From the NCBI GenBank assembly GCA_021157985.1, contig JAGGVM010000121.1, positions 1-6,158 on the forward strand: 6,158 nucleotides of DNA, written 5' to 3'. The position numbers and the translations under genes are program-made. Below the pieces are notes generated by a model. That model worked only from the letters and a program-made list of their open reading frames with translations, ran no database searches and was not told the DNA's origin. Below are positions 1-4,938 of this stretch, piece after piece. How positions within the stretch are numbered: the stretch's first letter is position 1; each line of letters begins with the position of its first letter. This DNA is from Nitrososphaerota archaeon. GTDB taxonomy: Archaea > Thermoproteota > Nitrososphaeria_A > Caldarchaeales > Wolframiiraptoraceae.

Positions 1-70
1 ACCCTATTGCGAAGAGGAAGCCCGGGAAGATCAAGGTTTCAACAAGAAAGATTAACGCTTGCTGTACCAT
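1..70 (-). CDS. nuoH: NuoH-like membrane anchor subunit, N-terminal 23 codons only (cut by window edge)
   Basis: Reading leftward from an ATG at 70-68, an open frame runs to the window edge and encodes MVQQALIFLVETLIFPGFLF followed by AIG. This is a hydrophobic first membrane helix with the FPG(F/L)LF pattern typical of the H-type subunit (NuoH, FpoH, EchB, MbhM). That subunit anchors the peripheral arm and forms the start of the proton path next to the B and D subunits. The ATG lies inside the last codons of the D-like gene in another frame, giving a 19-base overlap (52-70), with a GGGAGAGA ribosome-binding-like stretch just upstream. Position directly after D matches the A-B-C-D-H order of nuo and fpo operons. 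Only 23 residues are visible, so the call rests on helix character, the PG motif and gene order. H, EchB-type and MbhM-type versions cannot be told apart here. Confidence 0.68.
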   Translation of the reverse strand, partial: MVQQALIFLVETLIFPGFLFAIG

Positions 71-1230
71 TCTCTCCCATACCTCCTAAGCTTCTCCAGA
101 TCCCAAACCTCACTCTTTTTCTTTTCATGATCCACTATTAAGACCCTGTCCATGCAGGCGAAGCAGGGATCGATCCCGGCCAATACTATAGGCACATCCG
201 CTATGTATCCTCCGACGAGCATCTTGCAGAGGGCTGGAATATTGGCGAGAGTAGGCGTCCTAACCTTATACCGCTCAGGCTTATCGGTTCCATTGGATCT
301 CGCGTAGTGCATGAGTTCTCCTCTCGGCGCTTCCACTCTGGAAAGAGCTTCCGCGGGCGGGATCCTCGGCTTAACCCTGATCTTTATCTCGCCGTCTGGA
401 AGCTTTTTCAAGGCTTCTCTCGTTATGTTTATGCTTTCTAAGATTTCTTCGGCTCTCACGATTATCCTCGCGAAGCAGTCGCAGCCATCGCTCGTTATCA
501 CGTTAAAGGGTGTTTCGTCATAAGCGGCGTATGGATCGTCTGCTCTGACATCTCTCTTCACTCCGCTGGCCCTGGCGGTTGGACCGACCGCGCCGTATTT
601 TATCGCATCCGCCTTGCTGAGGATGCCGACGTCGACCGTCCGCTTAAGCACTGATGGCTCTTTCTCGATCATCTTGATGTATTCCTTGGTTCTGGCCTCG
701 AGTACGTTGAGTCCCTTAAGGATCTTGTCCACGTGCTCGCTGTTCAGGTCCCTCCTGACTCCCCCGATTGTGTTCATGGCGTAGTTAACCCTGTTCCCCG
801 AGATCAGCTCCAAGAGATCCATCACGATCTCCCTGTCTCTCCATACATACATGAAGAGCGTGTCGAAGCCTATCTCATGCGCTGCGACTCCGAGCCATAA
901 CATGTGGCTGTGAATGCGCTCGAGCTCGGCCGTGATAACCCTGATGAACTTCGCCCTTGGAGGAGGCTCCACCCCCAATAGCTCCTCAACCGCCTGGACG
1001 TAGCACGTCGTATGCGCGTCCGAGCAGATTCCGCAGATCCTCTCAGCTAAGTAAAGGTTCTGGATATACGTCCTGTTCTCCATCGCCTTCTCTATTCCCC
1101 TGTGAATGTAGCCTATTCGGACTCTAACATTCTTCACGTATTCGCCCTCGGTTTCGAGTAGGAAGCGTTCAGGCTCTTTGAGGGCCGGATGCTGGGGACC
1201 TACTACGATCTTCACCATGGATCCGCTCAC
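52..1230 (-). CDS. nuoD: Group 4 [NiFe]-hydrogenase large subunit, NuoD-like (all four Ni-binding Cys present)
   Basis: This is the catalytic large subunit of a membrane-bound complex, 392 aa, of the NuoD/HycE/EchE/MbhL family. The N-terminal L1 motif is ERICGICSDAH (C66, C69, H73). The C-terminal L2 motif is DPCFACMDR (C356, C359, R362). True NuoD proteins lose these cysteines, so a bound [NiFe] centre and H2 chemistry are expected. Other family landmarks are GPQHPALKEP (11-20), GYIHRGIEKA (40-49), GGVRRD (156-161), YGAVGPTARASG (212-223) and APRGELMHYARSNG (301-314). A 30-residue tail after R362 resembles the peptide cleaved from HycE. The start is GTG at 1230, preceded by GGGGGTGA with a 7-base gap; the ATG at codon 5 is a weaker choice. 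GTGA overlaps the C gene stop by 4 bases. The GCDCFAR segment (249-255) carries an extra Cys250 compared with what I recall of relatives. A group 4g-like or Fpo-like subgroup is possible but unproven. Confidence 0.93.
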   Translation of the reverse strand: MSGSMVKIVVGPQHPALKEPERFLLETEGEYVKNVRVRIGYIHRGIEKAMENRTYIQNLYLAERICGICSDAHTTCYVQAVEELLGVEPPPRAKFIRVITAELERIHSHMLWLGVAAHEIGFDTLFMYVWRDREIVMDLLELISGNRVNYAMNTIGGVRRDLNSEHVDKILKGLNVLEARTKEYIKMIEKEPSVLKRTVDVGILSKADAIKYGAVGPTARASGVKRDVRADDPYAAYDETPFNVITSDGCDCFARIIVRAEEILESINITREALKKLPDGEIKIRVKPRIPPAEALSRVEAPRGELMHYARSNGTDKPERYKVRTPTLANIPALCKMLVGGYIADVPIVLAGIDPCFACMDRVLIVDHEKKKSEVWDLEKLRRYGREWYSKR

Positions 1231-1715
1231 TTCCCGCTCACCCCCGACTTCTCAACAAGCTCCCTTAGCTCCTCGAAGCTCTTATCCTTCCTAAGCGGAT
1301 AAACGCCGCTTGGCCAATCATCCGGGAGCAGGAGAGGAGATAGATCGGGATTCCCTTCGAAAACGACCCCTAACAGATCGTGAACTTCCCTCTCATAGAT
1401 TCCGGCCGGGTCATATATATCCGCGACCGTGTCTATCCTCGGATCTTTCTTGGATACCTTCGTCTTTATGGAGAGCTCGATGGAGTTCTCGTAGGCGACG
1501 TGGTAAATGAGCTCGATGTCCTCGCCGACGTCCAACCCCGTTATCGCCGATATGTGGTCGAATCCCAGCTCATTTTTGACGTAGGTCAAGACTTCTCTGA
1601 GATCCTTTCCATCGATCTCCACGAATATCCTCCTAGCTCTTTGAATCCTTGGATCACGTACTCTCCTACCAAACCTTTCTTCGAGCTTTTTCACGAATTC
1701 TTCTTCTCTGCTCAT
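1227..1715 (-). CDS. nuoC: NuoC-like 30-kDa subunit (group 4 hydrogenase / complex I peripheral arm)
   Basis: This 162-residue soluble subunit of the peripheral arm packs against the D and B subunits and has no cofactor of its own. It carries the 30-kDa subunit signature near the C terminus: GIYEREVHDLLGVVFEGNPD (105-124), then LSPLLLPDDWPSGVYPLRKD (125-144). The usual His of the GHPDL element is Asn122. The N-terminal half (about 28-90) has the expected alpha/beta pattern, including GFDHISAITGLD (51-62). Length fits stand-alone archaeal NuoC, FpoC and hydrogenase versions rather than the NuoCD fusion of E. coli. The start is ATG at 1715, overlapping the B gene stop in an ATGA tetranucleotide. 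It is preceded by GGAGGAG about 8 bases upstream. Translational coupling within the A-B-C-D-H operon is likely. The assignment is secure; the family does not by itself say whether the complex is a hydrogenase or a dehydrogenase. Confidence 0.95.
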   Translation of the reverse strand: MSREEEFVKKLEERFGRRVRDPRIQRARRIFVEIDGKDLREVLTYVKNELGFDHISAITGLDVGEDIELIYHVAYENSIELSIKTKVSKKDPRIDTVADIYDPAGIYEREVHDLLGVVFEGNPDLSPLLLPDDWPSGVYPLRKDKSFEELRELVEKSGVSGK

Positions 1716-2167
1716 TTCTCTTTCTCCTCCGTCTCTATCTTCTTGAGGAGCTTAGCGAATCCCTCGATTATCGCCTCGGGTTTCGGGGGGCAGCCGGGGA
1801 CGTAGACATCCACGGGAAACAATTTATCGACTCCTCCTATCACGTTGTATCCATCCCAGAAGGGCGCGCCGCTCACAGCGCAAGTCCCTATAGCTATGAC
1901 GTACTTCGGCTCCGGCATCTGCTCGTAGATCCTTAGAAGTCTGTCCTTTATTTGGTGGGTGACCGGCCCGGTTACCGCGAGGATATCCGCGTGCCTAGGG
2001 CTTCCCTTCAAGACTATGCCGAATCTCTCTACATCGTATCTGGGGGTTAACGCGGCTAGAAGCTCTATGTCGCATCCGTTGCATCCGCCTGTGTTGAAGT
2101 GGATTATCCAGGGAGATTTAGTTCTAGCCCACTTGAGGATCTTTGATCCGCCTTCCTGATCGCTCAA
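1712..2167 (-). CDS. nuoB: [NiFe]-hydrogenase small subunit, NuoB-like [4Fe-4S] protein
   Basis: This 151-residue subunit carries the single [4Fe-4S] cluster next to the active site (equivalent to N2 in complex I) and passes electrons to or from the large subunit. The cluster ligands are visible as C29 and C32 (NTGGCNGCDIELLAAL, 25-40), C96 (GTCAVSG, 94-100) and C126 (PGCPPKPEAI, 124-133). The CxxC first motif with DIE after it is the form found in group 4 hydrogenase small subunits such as EchC and MbhJ. True NuoB has two adjacent cysteines there. TPRYDVERFGI (41-51) and TGPVT (66-70) are shared by both branches. The start is TTG at 2167, chosen because GAGGTGA (2180-2174) lies 6 bases upstream and no ATG precedes the conserved region. 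The gene lies 6 bases after nuoA and overlaps nuoC by 4 bases. Confidence 0.95.
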   Translation of the reverse strand: MSDQEGGSKILKWARTKSPWIIHFNTGGCNGCDIELLAALTPRYDVERFGIVLKGSPRHADILAVTGPVTHQIKDRLLRIYEQMPEPKYVIAIGTCAVSGAPFWDGYNVIGGVDKLFPVDVYVPGCPPKPEAIIEGFAKLLKKIETEEKEK

Positions 2168-2173
2168 CTCCCT

Positions 2174-2180
2174 TCACCTC
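2174..2180 (-). promoter_or_regulatory. Strong ribosome binding site deciding the TTG start of the B-like gene
   Basis: On the minus strand GAGGTGA is followed by AGGGAG and then TTG. It matches the archaeal anti-Shine-Dalgarno complement (GGAGGTGA) and its last three bases are the TGA stop of the A-like gene. Termination of A and initiation of B are therefore likely to be coupled. This site is the reason for accepting a TTG start. Confidence 0.8.
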
Positions 2181-2500
2181 TTTTTTATCACGAATAAGGT
2201 GGATGCTAATGTTATAAGAGCATATATTATCGCGTAAACGACCGCGGTGTTATACGATATCGCGAGCATGAAGGCGACCACGTCGAAGACCAAGAAATAC
2301 ACGGCGAAGATGAAGAATCTTTCCAAGTTTATTCTAGCATTTCCCTCGTACGGCAAGTCTTCGCCGCAGCTATAGGGAGACACCTTGTCCTTTGTGATCC
2401 TGCCTTTAATCGAGTACTTGCCCCCGATCCAGAAGATGAGGACCGAGACTATGAAAGCTAAAGTGAACGCAATAGGCAGTAGCAGAAGTTCATAGGTCAT
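2174..2500 (-). CDS. nuoA: NuoA-like small membrane subunit (complex I subunit 3 family)
   Basis: This membrane subunit of about 108 residues has three predicted helices (roughly 3-27, 61-81 and 84-105). It has the family loop motif SPYSCGEDLPYEGNARINLE (41-60), including Cys45, Glu47 and Asp48. In complex I this cysteine-bearing loop sits at the junction of the membrane and peripheral arms. The TM2 motif, usually FDVE, is FDVV here: Asp73 is kept and the Glu two positions later is Val75 (codon 2278-2276). A longer form starting at ATG 2536 would add 12 polar residues that are atypical of the family. A TATTAA box at 2544-2539 would also place transcription start downstream of 2536, so I prefer ATG 2500, although neither start has a good ribosome site. 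This is the first gene of the leftward operon. NuoA is typical of Nuo, Fpo and Fqo and not recognised in classical Ech or Hyc, so its presence beside hydrogenase-type B and D is unusual. Confidence 0.88.
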   Translation of the reverse strand: MTYELLLLPIAFTLAFIVSVLIFWIGGKYSIKGRITKDKVSPYSCGEDLPYEGNARINLERFFIFAVYFLVFDVVAFMLAISYNTAVVYAIIYALITLASTLFVIKKR

Positions 2501-2538
2501 GCTCTCAGATTCCCCACTTCTTCGATCCGTGATCATCG

Positions 2539-2552
2539 TTAATAGTTTTTCC
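2539..2552 (-). promoter_or_regulatory. Candidate TATA/BRE promoter for the leftward nuoA-B-C-D-H operon
   Basis: Read on the minus strand, an A-rich BRE-like stretch (GGAAAAA, 2552-2546) is followed by C and TATTAA (2544-2539). Archaeal start sites lie about 25 bases downstream of the TATA centre, which would be near 2516. That would give a leader of about 15 bases before ATG 2500. The alternative is the A/T-rich box at 2571-2581 used in this direction, with a start near 2550 and either nuoA start codon. Position and composition support this; no conserved homologous region was compared. Confidence 0.4.
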
Positions 2553-2557
2553 TCGGG

Positions 2558-2569
2558 CTTTCAGGAAAG
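2558..2569. repeat. Short inverted repeat between the divergent promoters (possible operator)
   Basis: CTTTC (2558-2562) and GAAAG (2565-2569) form perfect 5-base arms around a 2-base centre. The repeat overlaps the BRE-like element of the rightward promoter and lies just upstream of the leftward box, where a dimeric regulator could affect both operons. A repeat this short can arise by chance, and no binding protein is implied by the sequence. Confidence 0.25.
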
Positions 2570-2581
2570 ATTTTTAAAAAA
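2564..2581 (+). promoter_or_regulatory. Candidate BRE/TATA promoter for the rightward nuoJ-J-K-N-L operon
   Basis: A purine-rich BRE-like stretch GGAAAG (2564-2569) precedes ATTTTTAAAAAA (2570-2581), the strongest A/T box in the window and the only long one in the intergenic gap. A start about 25 bases downstream, near 2600, would leave a leader of about 40 bases before the ATG at 2640. The TTTTTAAAAA core (2571-2580) is palindromic, so it could also work leftward, but the flank on that side is not BRE-like. Nothing else in 2501-2639 looks like a gene. Confidence 0.55.
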
Positions 2582-2628
2582 GCTGATTGCTAGAACAGCT
2601 GAACAATCAAGGTTCTGTTTTGAAAACT

Positions 2629-2633
2629 AGGTG
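2629..2633 (+). promoter_or_regulatory. Ribosome binding site favouring ATG 2640 as the start of the first J-like gene
   Basis: AGGTG lies 6 bases before ATG 2640 and matches the core of the archaeal GGAGGTGA site. The in-frame GTG at 2631 falls inside this element and has only an A/T-rich sequence before it, so it is unlikely to be the start. Confidence 0.6.
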
Positions 2634-2639
2634 GTCGTT

Positions 2640-2894
2640 ATGCTAGCGGACGTTGTCCAGCTTTTGCTGATCGCTTTAACGATCATCTCCGCCGTTCTCT
2701 CCATAGAGGTCAAGAACCTGTACAAGGCCGTGATCTTCTTCGCCCTCATGTCCATATCAATAGGCGCGATCTTCTGGCTACTGAACTCCCCCTACCTAGC
2801 GGTTTTCCAGCTCACAGTTTACTCGGGGGCGGTCGTGGCCCTCCTCTTAGCCGTCGTCATGTTGACCGTTGGAAAGGAGCGTGAAATGAAGTGA
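2640..2894 (+). CDS. nuoJ: NuoJ-like subunit, N-terminal half (split J)
   Basis: This 84-residue integral membrane protein has three predicted helices (about 3-22, 29-48 and 53-75). The third helix contains SPYLAVFQLTVYSGAVVALL (50-69), which matches the NuoJ TM3 core. That helix carries a conserved Tyr (Tyr61 here) and Gly and forms the pi-bulge that links the active-site side to the pumping arm. NuoJ is normally about 170 residues with five helices. Here the first three helices are a separate protein and the rest follows in the next gene, an arrangement also known for the two J genes of Methanosarcina fpo operons. The start is ATG 2640; GTG 2631 would add three residues. The stop overlaps the next start in GTGA. 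This is the first gene of the rightward operon. A MrpB/MbhD-type relative is a less good alternative because of the VYSGAV motif. Confidence 0.87.
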   Translation: MLADVVQLLLIALTIISAVLSIEVKNLYKAVIFFALMSISIGAIFWLLNSPYLAVFQLTVYSGAVVALLLAVVMLTVGKEREMK

Positions 2895-3154
2895 GCGATG
2901 AAGGCATTCAGGTCGCGGGAATAATCCTGGCGGTCATCCTAGCGGTCTTCGCGGTCATGATCATAGCTCGGCAAGCGTTTCCCGTCTTCGAGTATGCGAA
3001 GTCCAGAGCTCTTTTCGAGATTCAGGGAGACCTTGGCCAAAGATCCGGAGTCTTCCTCTGGGACGCCCGCTCGATCGATATAGTGGCTCAAGCGTTCGTT
3101 CTCTTCGCGTCTGCTCTTGGCTGCTTAGCGATCTTAAAAGCTGAGAGGCGGTAA
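2891..3154 (+). CDS. Small membrane subunit, NuoJ C-terminal half / MbhE-like
   Basis: This 87-residue protein has two predicted membrane helices (about 7-27 and 60-83) joined by a polar loop. The second helix, DIVAQAFVLFASALGCLAIL (63-82) preceded by GVFLWDARSI (53-62), resembles the last part of NuoJ. It also resembles the small Mrp/Mbh E-type subunits, in which a (R)xxD turn precedes a helix rich in Leu, Phe and Ala. With the upstream gene it would complete a five-helix J subunit. It starts at GTG 2891, overlapping the upstream stop by 4 bases. GGAGCGTGA sits just upstream (GGAG at 2876-2879), so the two are separately initiated and coupled, not a frameshifted single gene. The family match is weaker than for the neighbours, so J-C and MbhE-like are both possible. 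Confidence 0.7.
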   Translation: MSDEGIQVAGIILAVILAVFAVMIIARQAFPVFEYAKSRALFEIQGDLGQRSGVFLWDARSIDIVAQAFVLFASALGCLAILKAERR

Positions 3155-3156
3155 CC

Positions 3157-3471
3157 ATGATAAGCTATTCTATCTACCTAGCCGGCGCGGCGGTGCTTTA
3201 TCTCACAGGAATCTACGCGTTGATAACGAAGAGGAACTTGATCCGGTTGATCATGGGCATAGAGATGCTCGTTAACGCGGCGCACATAAACTTCATAGCC
3301 TTGGCCTCCTACTGGCGGCCGGGCTTCGTGGACCCCCTGGCAACGGCGATAGTCACGGTATCGATCGGCGTCGCCGGGTGCATCGGCGCGGTCTTCCTCG
3401 CCTTCGCGATATATGCTTACAAGCATTATGGTACGCTTGACGTTAGGCGTATGAGAGAGCTGAGGGGATAA
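3157..3471 (+). CDS. nuoK: NuoK/MrpC/MbhG-like membrane subunit
   Basis: This 104-residue protein has three predicted helices (about 3-22, 28-50 and 60-87) and the NuoK-type TM2 core RLIMGIEMLVNAAHINFIAL (30-49). Glu36 is the conserved ion-path glutamate, at the same residue number as in E. coli NuoK. The second glutamate of NuoK, in TM3 (Glu72 in E. coli), is missing; the segment reads TVSIGVAGCIGAVFLAFAIY (67-86) with no acidic residue. Loss of that glutamate and the closing YGTLDVRRMRELRG (91-104) recall the MrpC and MbhG branch, which links this subunit to antiporters and hydrogenases. The ATG at 3157 follows the previous stop by 2 bases and has GAGAGG (3143-3148) 8 bases upstream. Confidence 0.92.
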   Translation: MISYSIYLAGAAVLYLTGIYALITKRNLIRLIMGIEMLVNAAHINFIALASYWRPGFVDPLATAIVTVSIGVAGCIGAVFLAFAIYAYKHYGTLDVRRMRELRG

Positions 3472-3474
3472 GAA

Positions 3475-4938
3475 ATGTTGACGGCAGTTCTAGACACGTT
3501 ATTCTTATTCGCCTTGATCGCTCCGATAGTAGGCATCTTAAGCCCGAGAGAAAGATCCCATCTAGTAAGTGGGTCGGTGGCTTTGATAGGGTTACTGGCA
3601 GCCGCGGTTTTTCTCACGAACTTCCTTTCCCGGGTTTTCGCTAAGCCTATTGAGGTGCCTTTAGGGGCAGGCTTGGTTAACGCTGTCCTCGTGGTTGATA
3701 TTCCGGGACTCTTCATAGGCTTCCTAGCAGTATCGATCGGCATCCTCGTGGTTCTCTATTCGCTCAAGTTCATGGAGAGGGATTCCGGGACTCCCTTCTA
3801 CTTCGGTTTACTGACCTTGATGGTGGCGGGGATGGTCGGAGTAGGGTTCGCGGGCGATCTCTTCACCTTATTCGTTTTCTGGGAGCTGATGTGCATATCC
3901 TCCTACGTCTTAGTAGGGTTCAGGACGCAGGTGAAAGAATCGGTTGAGGCGGCGGTAAAGTATATAGTGATGAGCGCGGCGGGATCGGCGACGGCGCTCT
4001 TCGGGATGTCAATGCTATACGGCTTGACCGGGACGCTCAACTTAGTCGGCCTCGCATCCGCTCTCGCCTCCGCGAAAGGAGGTTTCTGGCTCTACGCCGC
4101 CCTCGCGATGTTGATAACCGGTTTCGGAGTGAAAGCCGCGATCGTCCCGCTTCACACTTGGCTTCCAGACGCCTATACGGCTGCTCCCTCCCCAGTTTCC
4201 ACCATATTGGCAGGTGCTTCGACCGAGCTCGCGGTCTTTGTGGTCGTTAAGTTATTGTTCTTCGTTTTTCCGGCTTTACGCGGGAGTTGGGTCATGTTCT
4301 TCGCCACTTTCAGCGTTCTCAATATGCTGCTCGGAAATGTCGTGGGGCTGCTTCAAAACGACGTTAAAAGAATCCTCGCCTACTCCAGCATCGCGCACAT
4401 AGGATATATATTCATAGGAGTCGCGGCCGGCACCCAGCTCGGCTTAACCGGAGCTCTCCTCCACATATTCAATCACGGATTATTGAAGGCGTTAGCCTTT
4501 CTCTGCATCGGCGCGATAATATACAGGCTCGGGGCCAGGACTCTCGACGATATAGCCGGGATTGGGAGGAAAATGCCGGTAACCGCCTCCCTGTTCATCC
4601 TAGCTATTCTAGGCTTGATAGGCATGCCCCCGCTTAACGGATTCATAAGCAAGCTAGTTCTCTTCACCTCAAGCCTCGACGCGGGTATGCTCTGGCTCGG
4701 TGTACTCTTGGTGATCTTCAGCGCCGTATCGACGGGCTACTACCTCCGGATCCTGAAAGCCTTGATTGCTCCCCCGAGCGGGAGGGTCTCCGAGGCCAGG
4801 GAGGCGCCCGCCCTGCTGCTAATACCCATGATAGTCTTAGCGTTCCTAGTGATTTTATTCGGCGTGTGGCCCGATCCGCTTCTCTCCTTCGCGAAGTCTT
4901 CTTCCTCATGGCTAATGGAGGTTGGGAGATATGCTTAG
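3475..4938 (+). CDS. nuoN: Antiporter-like ion-pumping subunit, NuoN/NuoM/MrpD (MbhH) type
   Basis: This 487-residue, roughly 14-helix protein of the proton_antipo_M family is one of the ion-translocating units of the membrane arm. Key residues are the TM5 glutamate Glu137 (VFWELMCISSYVLVGF, 134-149), the TM7 lysine Lys220 in GFGVKAAIVPLHTWLPDAYT (216-235) and His227. Further along are Lys338 in IFNHGLLKALAFL (331-343) and Lys393 in the broken TM12 (PPLNGFISKLVLF, 385-397). Lys at the TM12 position fits NuoN or MrpD better than NuoM, which has Glu there. The TM8 position usually held by Lys reads ASTELAVF, with Glu251 (codon 4225-4227) and Lys259 eight residues on. The start is ATG 3475, three bases after nuoK, with GAGGGGAT just upstream. 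The stop overlaps the next gene by 8 bases. Family is certain; the N, M or D subtype is less so. Confidence 0.9.
   Translation: MLTAVLDTLFLFALIAPIVGILSPRERSHLVSGSVALIGLLAAAVFLTNFLSRVFAKPIEVPLGAGLVNAVLVVDIPGLFIGFLAVSIGILVVLYSLKFMERDSGTPFYFGLLTLMVAGMVGVGFAGDLFTLFVFWELMCISSYVLVGFRTQVKESVEAAVKYIVMSAAGSATALFGMSMLYGLTGTLNLVGLASALASAKGGFWLYAALAMLITGFGVKAAIVPLHTWLPDAYTAAPSPVSTILAGASTELAVFVVVKLLFFVFPALRGSWVMFFATFSVLNMLLGNVVGLLQNDVKRILAYSSIAHIGYIFIGVAAGTQLGLTGALLHIFNHGLLKALAFLCIGAIIYRLGARTLDDIAGIGRKMPVTASLFILAILGLIGMPPLNGFISKLVLFTSSLDAGMLWLGVLLVIFSAVSTGYYLRILKALIAPPSGRVSEAREAPALLLIPMIVLAFLVILFGVWPDPLLSFAKSSSSWLMEVGRYA

Noticed and set aside
52..1230. Annotation as a true NADH:quinone or F420H2 oxidoreductase D subunit
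   Set aside because: Both CxxC motifs that bind Ni-Fe are intact, and the C-terminal tail looks like a hydrogenase maturation peptide. No NuoE, NuoF, NuoG or FpoF gene is visible in the window.
1380..1936. Two plus-strand open frames (1380-1805 and 1649-1936) opposite the B and C genes
   Set aside because: They are antisense to well-conserved nuoB and nuoC coding sequence and their translations show no domain, signal or good ribosome site.
2501..2639. Small RNA, riboswitch or attachment site in the intergenic gap
   Set aside because: Only short 5-base inverted repeats and A/T-rich promoter-like boxes are present. There is no tRNA-like end, long stem or repeat pair.
2880..2900. Frameshift or sequencing error splitting a single nuoJ
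   Set aside because: The junction is a clean GTGA stop/start overlap with a ribosome-site-like GGAG upstream. The second product begins with a normal short polar N terminus before its helix, and split J genes are known in fpo operons.
3426..3743. 105-codon minus-strand open frame across the K/N junction
   Set aside because: It is antisense to two clear membrane protein genes. Its Lys/Thr/Pro-rich composition is what the reverse strand of such genes gives.
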